DNA of 64,000 bases from Tubiluchus corallicola (Eukaryota > Priapulida > Priapulimorpha > Priapulimorphida > Tubiluchidae): assembly GCA_030141605.1 (NCBI GenBank), contig JAQGDQ010000069.1, positions 1 through 64,000 of the forward strand. Direction: 5' to 3'. The position numbers were made by a program, and so were the translations under genes. Under the pieces are notes generated by a model that saw nothing but the letters and a program-made list of their open reading frames with translations, made no database searches and was not told the DNA's origin. Every line of letters begins with the position of its first letter. Within the stretch, counting starts at the first letter, position 1. Below, piece after piece: positions 45,200-57,194 of the stretch.

Positions 45200-48100
45200 A
45201 TGTCTCTGTCAATTACCACGGCACCTGTGCGTAACCCTGAAGAAAAATGTTATACTACATCGTACAAAGACTACCAAAGCAGAGGAACGTCAGGCGAGGT
45301 ACATGTACTGTGGGCATTTCTAAAGTAATGATACACTGTCGGACGTTCGTACTTCGTATCACTAATGAAGCCTAGCAGCATATAAATATTCAGTATTGAT
45401 CACGTGAACAAATTGTCCAAGGTTGTTGAAGTTGTCATACTGAAACTGAGTTTAAATTATAGAAAAATTTAAACGGGTAAAAAGCTGATGTTGAAATTCT
45501 GCGTTACTTTTGCGCGAAGTCTACATGTCTTTAACGTGTTAAAATGTTAGTTTTATTATTAAAAAGTGATCTGCAACAAACTTTATATGATTTTACAACG
45601 AATTTGTTGGTATTTGTATTAGAAGTTTTCCCAAAAGTGAAATTAAAAGTTAAAACTTTGTCTGCAAAATAATACCTGCCATAACTTACTTCGAATCTTT
45701 TATGCTAAATTCTAAATTTAAACGTCCAGGACTCTCTTTCTCTGTCGCTCACTCTTTTCCATATTTAGCTATTTTCAGCTGAGGTTTCAACACCTGTCTT
45801 AAAAATAACGCCAATAAAAAACACAGTTGAAACAATAAGTGAGCTAGCTATATATTGAACTTTTACACAGCGTTATTTTAAACAACTGGCGTGACTTTTT
45901 TGTTTCTTGGCTTATACATTTTGTTTCAACTTTTCATCAAAATTAAGCTTTTCCTTCTTCAGGAAAAGAAGGGCATCATTCCCACCAGCTTAGCACACAC
46001 TGAAGAGCCATGGCGTCGTCTGTGTCAGGTGACCACCACGGAGTCTTCTTTACGGAAGTCGATATACGGGAGCCCGGCAGCGATAGAGATCCTTAGGTAG
46101 GAAGTATGTGAAAGTTCATGTCTTATAATTGCTATTTATGTATCATTCTTGCTGCCAGTATAGCGAAAATTTTGCCGCCATGATTGCTGCCACTCGTGTT
46201 TGTGTGGTAATAATCTCTCACGTAAGTCAGTTTTGAAAAAATTGTAGGTTTCCTTTCAATATTTTAGAGCTGATTGTTTAAAAACTCATACAACATCGTT
46301 CTGTGTGGGTTTTCAGGATGGCTGAGATAGCTTTAAGTATGTAGGCTCATAAAATATGTTAGCCTTAATTACTGCAACTTGTATTGCAAATTAAAATGAT
46401 ACGGATTAATTTTAATGGTAATTCGACGTAATTAATTCCTAGTAAGTGAAATTCCTATAAACAGGGCCGTAGTTGGCTTTTGAAAAGTGGTCCGGCCACA
46501 GATACGGAACAGGTAGAAGAAGAATACAGCAGCAACATATAGAAGAGTATATAATAATTTATAATACAGGGTTATAATATAATAGAGCACTACACATACT
46601 CAATGATGACATAATTGATTAAAAATTCCCAAACACACATCTGCGCCGCTCATTTCTAGCAGTAAACTCGTTCGCAATTTCCTTCAGGTTGAGAGCGTCT
46701 GTTCTATCCATATGTACATGCAAAGTCATGAGATTGTTCAGTCTAGTTTGAGTCATCGTACTCCGCAAAATAAGTTTTTACTCTACGCAGGGCTGAGAGT
46801 GTCTAGGCACGTATGGCAGAAAAAGTGGTCCGGCCGCCGACTACCGCCTTGATAAAGGATGTTGATGAGGGGTGCACAGTCACGTCACAGTCATGTTTTT
46901 ATTGGTCTATAGATCCCCTATTTTTACATTATCAGAATTTGACGTAGTGCAAATTTGAGAGACATTGAAATGCTTAATTTCCTGATCTGCAACCAATTCT
47001 TGGTGCACAGTTTGCATGCATGTCTGTGACAATAGTAATGTAGTCGTCATTCAGCAATACCGTCAGTGTTCAACTAATATAGCAGTAATGCACGCACTAC
47101 TCAACTTTTAATACTCAACTACTCAAGTAGTAAACATAAGACAAGTAGCTGAGATTTAACTTCACAAACTGTAAGGTAATCAAACAGCATCATGAGCAGT
47201 ATAGCATTCCAAAAAGTGTTAGCTTGATATGCAGCAGTTCCCTGTATCTCTTTCTTCAAGTTTCCTGCATATCAACATTCTAGTCAGCTTAACATACTAG
47301 CACAAGCAATAATCGCTTGAGCCATATGTTTTCTGTAAACAAACATTTCATGCAAGTAAAATGCATTCCTGTTTTTACTAGTGAAACGGTAGACAATAAC
47401 AAGTTCTTGTTTTTAGTTACGGTATTGGTGGTGCCACCTGTTAGTAGCAAAATTAAGCATTACCATGCAGCTACATTTTGAATCATTCTTTGAAATTCAA
47501 ACACCACTTGACTCTGCTTTTACTTCATTATTTTAGGCAAAGCAAGCGTGGAGAGATGTCGGCTCAAGCTACTCTTCATATTCCACCAAAACACCCACTG
47601 AAGGTTGCAGAAGTTAAGAAAAAGGAAAACATTCACAGCGTGAAGACAGCAATAGGTATGTTGGAGTTGGAGGTTCGTTTTTAAGATAATTTTTAATGGC
47701 ATAAATTTGTACAACGAACAAAAAAAGTCTCAAAAAAAGATTGGACATTTCAGTGAAAAAATAGGCACTATATATATATATATATATATAGTGCTGCCTA
47801 TTTTTTCACTGAAAATGTGTTTAGTAGTGAGTGTGCTAACGCTGCTGATTTTATTGAATTTTGCAACGTTAGCACACTCACTACTAAACACATAAAATAA
47901 TTTATGCGAAAATAACTTGAAAATTGTGATTTTGTGCAGTCAAATGTGAAGACTTGTTAAAATTCAATTGATAAAATAATGTGGTAAGAAAATTGAAAAA
48001 TACTGCCACATCAACTGAAATATAATGCAAATGATAGCTCAAGAGAGCACGCATAAACCCCATTTTAGCATCTAGCTGCAACCAGAAATGAAGTAACTGA

Positions 48101-49004
48101 TAAATGACAACGATGTCCTGGTGATTTTCTAGGTAATGATGATGGCTACGACTGCAAAAGATCATATCATTTTACAAAGCGAAAACCAGATGGTGGATTT
48201 TATGCAAGTTGATACAGCCCCAATAGTGATACAGCCCCAATAACCACCCCATTTCTATCTTTTCCTTGCATATTACTGCTTTAAAGTACAATTGCATCTA
48301 TACAAATGCACCTTTCGGAATATAGCGAATCATAATTACCGAGCCCAAGCCTTTCATCACGCCTTAATGCAACACCATTTTTAGTGTAATACAGGGTGTT
48401 TCCAAAGAAACAGTATAGTAGAAAAACGCTGATATGCATACACTGGAATGTACAATAACCAACTGATATGATTAGCAAAAGTGAATCTATGCAAATACAG
48501 TATTATTTTTACATCTCTGTAATGGCATACTGTAGAAGTTCAGGTGCACTTTGAACAAAATAATTTAATGTCATTCAAGGCATTGAACTTGATGAACTTT
48601 AGTATGTTTTTTATAACATGCAACGTTTTGAAAGTTGATGGTGCACATTTCTAGCAGTTATTTTAATATAATCTCTTACTAAATGACTTAACATTCAAGT
48701 GCACTTCATTAGTGCTTTTAGACCAACATGCCATTTTACTTCTACTGTTCCAGAACACTCAATATCTACAGTAATTTTGACCTTAATTATTTTAATTGAA
48801 CTCAGCATAGACCTATTCAAGATATGTTTGCAACCTCTCCATTCCACATCCTCATTTTCTAGAAAGCATCTACCACAACCCAAGCCACTTCCCACCTCTT
48901 TCCTAATTGTCTTTATTTTCCCATTTTTCATAGAAAGCAATCACACTGCTGCCACCAATGGAGGATATTCACGGAAACATAATGGTGGTTTTTACTGCAG
49001 TTAG
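45200..49004 (+). CDS. CFAP276: CFAP276 (C1orf194-type) cilia- and flagella-associated protein
   Basis: Exons: 45200-45298, 45963-46096, 47537-47655, 48934-49004; GT-AG, phases 0/2/1, 140 aa. The central block IPTSLAHTEEPWRRLCQ matches the THLAxxxEPWxRL region of vertebrate C1orf194. The KKKENIHSVKTAI stretch and the C-terminal ESNHTAATNGGYSRKHNGGF followed by YCS correspond to its highly conserved tail (HTAATNGGYSRKxxGGF). Vertebrate CFAP276 is a microtubule inner protein of ciliary doublets, and mutations in the human gene are linked to Charcot-Marie-Tooth neuropathy. This protein is shorter than the human one (169 aa), mainly in the N-terminal and middle parts. The start is the first ATG of an exon with MSLSITTAPVRNPEEK; no competing upstream ATG was seen. 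Introns 2 and 3 hold a hAT-like element and paired hairpins. Confidence 0.88.
46462..46851 (-). mobile_element. hAT-like element, copy 2
   Basis: A 390-bp insert flanked by the 5-bp direct repeat ATAAA (46457-46461, 46852-46856), with ends CAGGGCCGTAGTTGGC and reverse complement CAAGGCGGTAGTCGGC. The interior is nearly identical to copy 1 (30912-31320), including the transposase C-terminal relic. An extra A near 46769 shifts the frame (ATTTGCGG becomes ATTTTGCGG on the minus strand). Located in CFAP276 intron 2. Confidence 0.8.
47748..47892. repeat. Two adjacent hairpins (palindromic element)
   Basis: Hairpin 1: arms around CAGTGAAAAAATAGGCA (47751-47767) and its complement (47795-47811), loop of TA repeats. 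Hairpin 2: perfect 26-bp arms 47816-47841 and 47867-47892 (TGTGTTTAGTAGTGAGTG and on) around a 25-base loop. No gaps or mismatches are seen in hairpin 2. Located in CFAP276 intron 3. Confidence 0.95.
48387..48480. repeat. Relative of the 19647 MITE end
   Basis: TACAGGGTGTTTCCAAAGAAACAG with downstream GCTGATATGC resembles the left end of 19647-19901. Only one end was recognised. Confidence 0.35.
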
Positions 49005-49671
49005 AGCATCAGGGTTGGTAATCACATTTTGGCACATCGTTGCCATCTTGCTCAAGTTCCTTTAATTATGCATTTCTATTGGCTAACTTAATTTTTTACG
49101 CTTTACACTTGTTTATGTAAAATGTGTGCAATACAACCAGTATTTTTGCCATTATATAATGTAACGTATTATTATATTTACAAATGTAATTTAATATATT
49201 TTACTATCTGTTGCTTTCAGTGGCAGAATATTGATTTGTTTTTATACCATTATGTTATTAAATGTGGAGATACATCTGTTAAACATGTTCTTAGCAAATT
49301 AAATTGGAATCAGTGAACATTGTGAAAATTAGTAATCCAGACTTCATTCATGTATGATGACATGTGATATAAATAAGTACTCTAACAGCAAACTTTCTAT
49401 TTTTACATATCGAATGAATGAAATATGAATTTATTAAAATTTTAAATGAGGATGTTTGATATATTTAGCATTATGATTGCAAAGAATATTTGACGAACAG
49501 TAGTAATCATTGGTTGAGAGGAATGTCTGTGAGGTCACAACGTGTGTGTTAAGCAATAGCCAAGGATAGTCAGGAATCGGTCAGTTGATGGCTGGGAAAC
49601 TGTTCCTAGGCAATTTTAGCTGTCACACAGCCCCAAGAAGTTATCAATCTCGCTGAAGAAGTATACGCATG

Positions 49672-49704
49672 TGTGTGTGCATGTGTGCATGCGTGCGCGC
49701 GTGT
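49672..49704. repeat. TG/CG microsatellite
   Basis: Alternating purine-pyrimidine run (GTGTGTGTGCATGTGTGCAT and on, ending GCGCGCGTGTG), a possible Z-DNA former. Confidence 0.85.
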
Positions 49705-49908
49705 GGCGTAAAATTGGACGATTGTGCAAACATTAGTTCAGAATAAAGAATCCTCTAAAATATTAAAAATTACAATAAGATTGGCAACGGCGGCTTTTTG
49801 TCACATGGGCGTGGCAGACAAATAGAAGGGGGTACCGTGGTAACCATGATCATGAACTGCAGTGTTAGTTTCTGACGTCATATGACGTAGATCCCATTTT
49901 CGTGACAT

Positions 49909-50143
49909 CTTTAATAAATGTGTAGTTTATTAAATAAAGTCTTGATAGTTTGCTTTGCCCATCGTGGTTACCCCACACGCCACGCAATGAACAACAATAA
50001 TCAGCAAGCAGCTTTAACCACTATCATAAAAAGACTTTAATGCAACCACTATACAAATTATTTTAGTTTAACCGATTGAACCTATTAACCGATAGGCGTA
50101 GTATTACTGCTGTAGAAGTACGAGTAACAGAGCTTACTATGCA
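49909..50143. repeat. Dispersed repeat, copy 2 (partner 38073-38310)
   Basis: Near-identical to 38073-38310 over about 235 bp. The flanks on both sides differ, which places the boundary at ATCTTTAATAAATG on the left. Confidence 0.75.
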
Positions 50144-51921
50144 CTACAAAGTTTTTCATATTGCACAAAACAAGCCCATTATAGAATTAATTATAACTTT
50201 CATACATTTGTTCCTCAGATTTACATATGAGCAGAAAAGCAGTGCTAGGCTTTAACAGTATTTGGATGTGTCTGCCGGTAAAATTGTTTTTGTGCAGCTA
50301 CTTCCATCGTCGTAACCCAGCTATTTACCTAAGTGAGGATCTATATATTGTCATGATACATTTGAATAGAACAATGATACCGTCAATACCAGATAATGGA
50401 CCAAATGTCTCCTTCGTTAAGAAAGCTGGCACTAAAAACTTCCAGCTGAACAAAACAGTCGCAGATTGTTTTGGAAAGAATTCTACTAATATATTTTACA
50501 TGATGGTTGCATTTTACTTTTACTTGAATTAATTTTTTCATATAATACATATTATAATGGTACATTAACTTGAAAGAAACACCGTAAGTCATTAAAAATC
50601 CAAGACAGAACGAAAGCAGTCATAAAATTATATCACTCTTTATTAACATTTTCGGGCAGCAGTCAACCATGATTTGGGTATCTTCAGTCACAGCTTACAA
50701 TTTTTATCATCTATGTATTTTCAATTGCAGTTTACCTGTATGTAAACTTACTGCTACTTTAATATGTGCATAATTATTCTCGTTTACAAAACTTTTTAAA
50801 TGGAATGCACGGTTATTATAAAATAATAATAATACTGTAATAATAATAATATAATTATTACAGCTTATTCTTTTTTATTAGAAAAAAATTTAATTTTATG
50901 TTCATATCAGACCTTTTCAGCTTTCAATACAATGAATTATACAATATTCCAATGTCCTCTAATATAATCCGATTTAATTCGCAACAGTTTGCCATTTCAG
51001 GAAGTACACTATAAAGCAATTTTCCTTCCCTTAACTTGAACAGTCTGTTCAAAAAAGAAACACAAATACAGTACAACATCCACCAAATTAATAGTAATAA
51101 ATTGGGCATTGTGCATGTGCAAAGCTATTTAACTTGCATAAGCAACTGTACAAATGCCGTTTTTATAATAGTAATTACCAGTTATGACAGATACATAGAG
51201 TCCGAGTAGCAACAATAATTCAAACAGTACTATAACAAAAAAGTACAGGCATAACTGAATGAGATTTGTTTATGAATGAACCAAAAGCATTGAACAATAA
51301 TATTAAACAGCTAATAAATTGTGACATCCGACATAATAACTGTTCATTATTATAATCAAGTTAAGTACACTCAAATCGACATAACTTTAAACTTCACTCT
51401 TTTCCATCCTAGGCATTTCCCTTTCCAAAAATAACATTATTTTAAATTTTTAAATAGTTTTCAAACATTTTTGCATCATTTTGCACCAATAATTATTATT
51501 ATCAATCTTTTTTCAAAAGTTAATTAGCTTAATTTGCAAATAATTGGATATAAATTTTTATTATTACTTTTGACTTACAGGAATTGTTTGTCAGCGTAAC
51601 AACATAGTAATAGTGAGACCAAGTTTCTAAATAAACCTAGGATGTTTACTTAAAATAAATAAAACAAAATACAGAATGATTACTATAAACACAAAAAAGT
51701 TTTTATGTGTTTTTATAAACACAAAAACATACAAATCTGTTTTTTAAATTGTCACTTGGCCATTACCCTGCATAATAATACTAGCATTAATAAACCATAA
51801 CAGGTATCCCAGGGTGCATTTCACTAGTGCCAAAGCTACATGAAATAAAGTCATCCTTGGACTATATATGAGGATTCCATTATGCACTTTAACATTTACA
51901 CGTAAGCAAAGAAATAATGGA

Positions 51922-51927
51922 TTTATT
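51922..51927 (-). promoter_or_regulatory. Polyadenylation signal AATAAA of the WH/OB repeat gene
   Basis: Minus-strand AATAAA 117 bases beyond the stop codon at 52044. Confidence 0.5.
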
Positions 51928-52043
51928 GTGGTACAACAATAAATTGAAAATGGTTGCAGTTAAATGGTGGTCAGCAATAAATGCTCACAAAATGCGGAAT
52001 AATAAAGAAACAATGAAATTTCGGTTCTTGAAACTTGATTTGT

Positions 52044-55000
52044 TTACTTTATGCTGATGACCTGGTCCTTTTCAGCATTGTATTCTTTTGTATGTTTGAT
52101 ATCTCCTGTAATGGTAGTTTGGCAGGCAGCTTCTACAAACAGCTTAGTTGGCACAGGTGCAATTGGACTAGTGGGCTGCCCCATAATCTGCCCATTACTC
52201 AGTGTATGTGGCAATTTTGGTTGTACGACTGATACAAAGTTCTGGTTTCCATACTGATTGGCCACGTGAGGAAAATTGGTTCCACTTTGTCCAAAATAGC
52301 CAGGTACTGGTGTAGGTTGTGGATAGGTATAAAGTTGTGGTGGCGCTGGCTGGTACTGAACTCCAGGTGGTGACACAGCAGGATGACTGGGAAATGTTGG
52401 CTGGATGTTCATGCCAGCTGCTATATAACTGTCGGGAATTTGCACTTGGTCAGGGCCAATTGGCCAAACTCTAAGGGCTTGCCACTTCATAGTACCCCTT
52501 GTCTGTGACAAAACAGCATCAAAGAAGACCATATTGTTGAGTTGAAGCCAGTCTGGACGAGTGTCCATCATTCCTTTCACACAATGACCATTCATATCAA
52601 AGTGCACGATTTCTGTTTTGTACTGTATGATTCCAAAATCAGACATCAAGTGCACCACCTTGCCACATTTATTGATCAACTTATTAAAACTTGTATCACT
52701 GCTGGCAGTTGATATGCTGGAACCAGTTTCGATTACTACGTCCTGGTATGGCAACATTCCTTCTCTTAAATGAGAGGTTTTACCATCCGAAATGTTAAAA
52801 TCCGATCCATCATAATCAGTTGACACTTCAAAATTATCATTTTGATAATCTTTATTGACAAATTCCATTTTCTCCTCCTTCACATTTACTAAATCAGCCC
52901 AATCCTTGCTGCTAGTGTTTGATGTCAAGTCATCCAGGTCATCTCCACCTCCTAATTCCTTTTCTAGTTCTTCCTCTAGCTCATCCCAATTAACCGAATT
53001 GTCAGTAGCGGTATTAGCATGTGATGCTGGCTGCTGCCTTTGTACTATCGGCAATGGTTGCCGACTCAGCCTCGGTGGAACGAAACCTTCGCGCCATACT
53101 CGGGTAGCAGCCCACTCAGCGCTGCCACCACGTTTGCCAGGAACAGCATCAAATCTGACCCGATCTCCTACTTTTACAAGATCAAATAAATTCGTACGAT
53201 TATACTTATTATCAATTACATTGCTGACATGAAAAAACACATTGCTGACTGCCCTACCGCCAGTGTTAAAATAGATGAACCCGCTGGTAGGAAAGACTCG
53301 AGATATTTCTCCAGCCCTGTTAATAATAGTTGGTTTTGAATGCTGAGTGTTTGGTGTCACATTTCTAGACACATATGTAATTGGTGCTGCTTTTCGAGAA
53401 TTTTCATTAACTAGGCTGACTAAGCCTTGGCTCAAACGAAATATTTTTGGATAGCAAGTTACAAAATTAATTATATCATGTGGCATGTAACCAACATTCT
53501 CTTTTATATTTTCACGATTAAACAAAGGATATAGTGTTCGGATCTGCTGTGGTCCAAACTGCTGAATTTTTTTCTGTACTAGCGATCCAACAATTTTATG
53601 AGCTTGCTTTTCTTCTTCATCAAGGTTCAGCACTGGACTGGGAATCTCTGCATCTGCTTCAGCATTCCAAACCCTTGTTGCTTTGTAGTTTGCTTTAAAA
53701 TTAGGGTCAGCATTTGTCTTGGCATCAAAATACATCTTTTGTCCAAGTACCAAGAGATCATTTAAATGGACATTTTCCACATTAAACTCCACTAATGCCG
53801 ACTTTGGAAAATACACACAAGACTTCCGTTCATATGTAAGAAATCCGCCAGCGACAATGATGTTATTGACAATTCCCAATTGGCATTTTAGGGTAATGTC
53901 AAATGAATCAGCTTCCTCGGTCAGACAGACTTCAGAATCGCAATCAATAATAAGATGTTTCGGATGTCTTTTGATAAATTCTGTAAATTCTAACTCTGTG
54001 TTTCCTGTAATTTTTGTGATAGTTTCGGGAGCTTCATTAACATTATACAACAGGCGGCAGATATTACATCTTCCAGAAACTTTCCGAAGAAGCTCCTTAA
54101 CAAAATCTGTAGCAACCAGATCAGCAGTATCTGCACTCGGTCCAACATCATTAATGCTTGACAGCTCTGAAACTTTTTCTTGAGACTTCAAGGTAACAAT
54201 GCCGTTTTTTACGTTAAACACATCAGGGTGTTTGCATATAAAAGATGAGACATCATCGCCAACAGCACTGCGAACTGAAGCAGGTGCCAGTGTCCGCCGG
54301 CCAACTAATTTCTTCAATTCTACCTCTGTTTCACCTCTTGATATCATGCTACGGCGAAAGTACTCTATAGCAGCCAGGTCTAACTCAGAGATGTATTTCC
54401 CATTCACTAAGTTATTTTTAGTTAAATTTAGCTTCTCGGTAAGTGCAACAATACCACTGTTTATTGCGAACTCCTGTGGATGTCTCTGAAGAAAGGTGAT
54501 AAATTCCTCATCCGTTGTTCCTGTAGCAATCCGAAATTCTGGAGGAGCATCGGCTTTTTTGCTAGCAAGGCTACGCACAGCTACCTGTTTTAGGCCCCAT
54601 TTTTTAATTGCTTCTTTAAAATATTGAACAGCTTCATGCTCTATCTTTTCTGGATTCCAGGCCTTGGGTCTAGGTGATGTTCTTTTATCATCACCATCCT
54701 CACTTTCACTTTCTTCATCTTCATCAATAATTACTTGAACAGTTTCACCCTTTACAACAAATTTTTCTGGGTGACGATTAAGAAAGCTTGTGAATTGCTC
54801 AATCGTCTTGCCAACGTGCTTACGGATGTGAGATGGTGCCTGAGACTTTTTGCCCATTAATTTCGAAATTGCAACCACATCTGTCCCCCAAACGTCAAAT
54901 GGCTCCTTGAAAAAGTCAACAGCTTCCTTCTCTATTTCTTCGTCCATGTTACCATCTGCAAAATTACAGATAAATGTCGCCATATTAGCCAAATACTAAT

Positions 55001-57041
55001 ATATTGACAAATTAATATTTAGTTACCGGAATGTCTCACAGTTACTTATACATGCACAATCAATGCATTTATGCATTTATTTGCAACACCAATTGCAAAA
55101 TTTGGTATAAAAAGCCACTATTTTTATTTACAGTAGGCGCTGCTTAATAGACTCATTTTGGGACCGAAGTGTTTTGACCCAATTAACATACTGAACCTAT
55201 TAACAGATGGGTGTAGTATTACTGGTACAGAAGTACGAGTCACCAGCTTAGTATGCACTGCAAAGGTTTTTAATGAATTCTAGAAATGAATTAATGCCTA
55301 AACTCCTTTGTGCAGTTAAAAATTAAAAAAAATTTAAAATGTTAATTTATATAAGTAATTTAGCAATAAATTAAAAAGTATACTATTCATTTGCAAAAAT
55401 TACAAAAATTCCATAAAGATCGGCTGCTTCATTTTATCGCGAAGAAATTGGCTCAAGGAGTTCTAATAATGATAAAAACGTTGAAAATCTGTTGTATGAT
55501 GCACAGATTCTTGTAAAATACTTAGTGCTTGGCGTACCTAAACTGTTTGTGGAGCCCGTTTGTGTAACTTAGTCTATAGTTTCGCCTAAGTTTCTGCTTG
55601 CCATTGGGATGTCTTAGTGTGTGCTGTAATTGCATCCCTGGCATAACAGCAACATCTAACTGATTAAACTTTCTGGAAAAGACAGCCAGAGCTTCAAAAG
55701 CAAACGCTAAGCACGTGATTAAATGTTTAGCTTCCAGGAATTTTTGGGTAATGACGGGTGGGTCAAAGCAAACCATTAGGCTAGCATATTAGCATATGAT
55801 AAGTGTTCCTGCTTACAAACAAAACGGTACTTAACATGATTGTTTCTACGTATATTATAGTACAAAAGCAAATTAAGAATATATTAAAGTCATAAAAGCT
55901 TATTAATCACATGAAAGTGTTTTACTGAAACATGTGAAGCAATAATATTGAGTCAATTATTCGGAGTTATTTGAGTTAATTATCGACAGTTTTTATGTAC
56001 ATTTGAATGGAAGTGGCCCTTACCAGGTGTTTTTCAGTCAATTAAGCGATTGAGTTTATTAACCGTGAGTCTATTAAGCGGCACCTACTATAGTAAGTTT
56101 TAAATGAAAGCTGATAAAGCCATATATGTTGAAGAACAATCATGCTAATTTTAATAAACACTAATAAAGAGAATTAAATTTACGGTTAATTCCCTAGCTA
56201 ATGAATTTCTTTTGAGCATCCACGATCAAATAACTCAGAACTTGAAAAAGTGACAGACAGACTGAAAGGCGCTCATTCCACCTGTAACGAAGCTTACTTA
56301 CAGTCCACAAAGCAAAGAACAAATAACCTTAAGGAAATATGCAAAACTCTGTTACCTATTTAGAAGAAAAATGCTTTTAGGAAGGTGATTATCCTAGGTC
56401 CAATCTTCCAAGTCCGAAGATGCCAAGGTATCCCAGTTGTTGGTAACCTTACTAGTAACACCTTCTGCCAGCGAAACAAATTTCCCTTCCACTTGGAAAA
56501 CGTCTGGGTGCAGACGTAAAAACTTTGCAAATTTTTTGTCCTTTCGACCAACAAATTCTCTTACTCTCATAGAAGTAAACTGTTTGGTACTTGCAAGTTT
56601 GTGAATTGTAACGTTTGGCTCATTCCAACGATCAAGTTCATCACGGAAAAATTCTATAGCTTCCAGTTCTGTGAGAACAGATATTTCCTGTTTTTCTTCT
56701 TCACTTAGGATCTCCCGTTCGGCACCAAGCAAATACACAACATTATTTTCTATCCTAAATATCGATGGATAAGCCAAAAGCAAATTGCGAAATGGAATGA
56801 GACCTGGTGCAGCAGTTTCTTTAACATACCATGGACATTTGTGGTCGCCCAAATGTGTCACAAATTTTAGCAAAGGCAGTGGTCCCTTTCTGGCTAAGAT
56901 TTCTGCTAAGTAAAGTACTGTATTCTTCCTGATGATATTTAATTTTGAGTGACGAAGATTTTTCGTTAATGGTTGGTCTGCTACATAATTTGCTGGCGCA
57001 CATTTTACGTAAGAGCTAGTATGAGGGCCCGCATCACTCAT
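52044..57041 (-). CDS. Large repeat protein with winged-helix-like and OB/cold-shock-like modules
   Basis: Two exons, 57041-56462 and 54955-52044. Donor AAG|GTGTTA and acceptor TTTTGCAG join in phase (phase 1) inside the module boundary SLAE/DGNMDEE, giving about 1163 aa. I see about seven modules of 65-70 residues: roughly 41-106, 126-193, 200-270, 297-368, 386-453, 471-541 and 644-716. They share EAxxFFkxxLxxxG, SxxxAPxxVRxxVG and FxxFLxRHPxxFxVxxxxVxL. Three OB/cold-shock-like modules (about 547-631, 739-821, 950-1025) share GxVxxxxxxxGFIxF, VFFHVSxV, L..GDxVxFDAV and WxAxRVW. A Ser/Asp/Glu-rich stretch precedes the last, and the tail is Pro/Gln/Tyr-rich. The first module type resembles the winged-helix repeats of Egalitarian-like proteins; a role in RNA or DNA binding is inference. 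Not named. Confidence 0.85.
55131..56090. mobile_element. 960-bp pogo/Tc1-mariner-like element
   Basis: Terminal inverted repeats start CAGTAGGCGCTGCTTAATAG (55131) and, as reverse complement of the right end, TAGTAGGTGCCGCTTAATAG. Both are flanked by TA (55129-55130, 56091-56092). Minus-strand frame 55776-55522 has no clear domain. It occupies the single intron of the WH/OB repeat gene. It shares its left interior with 38310-38365 and with the dispersed repeats. Confidence 0.75.
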
Positions 57042-57194
57042 AATTCATTGCTGACGTGTCTTTACAACAAAATGACTAGAAGAATAATAGAAATAAAACT
57101 ATTTAGTTACCACATTATCAAGTTATGCACATAATGTATAGTTAGACATAATACATCATCACATTATACATATCATGTATAGTTTTACATACCA

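Larger units (their letters stand above)
49005..51921. other. Intergenic between CFAP276 and the WH/OB repeat gene (convergent 3' ends)
   Basis: AT-rich, with a TG/CG microsatellite (49672-49704) and the dispersed repeat at 49909-50143. The frame at 50227-50532 has no recognisable domain. No gene supported. Confidence 0.5.

Noticed and set aside
52051-54489. Plus-strand frames opposite the WH/OB gene (52051-52257, 52855-53232, 53719-54183, 54199-54489)
   Set aside because: They are antisense shadows of the long minus-strand coding exon, without domains of their own.
54955-54992. Using the first ATG of the long frame (54992 or 54983) as the start of the 982-aa protein
   Set aside because: The stretch before 54955 reads as a polypyrimidine tract with TTTTGCAG; the phase-matched upstream exon supplies two more modules of the same type.
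56394-56461. Treating 57041-56394 as a separate 215-aa protein with its own stop
   Set aside because: The repeat module is complete at SLAE, and a donor there joins in phase to the acceptor at 54956; the extra 22 residues to the stop have no counterpart. A short read-through isoform remains possible.
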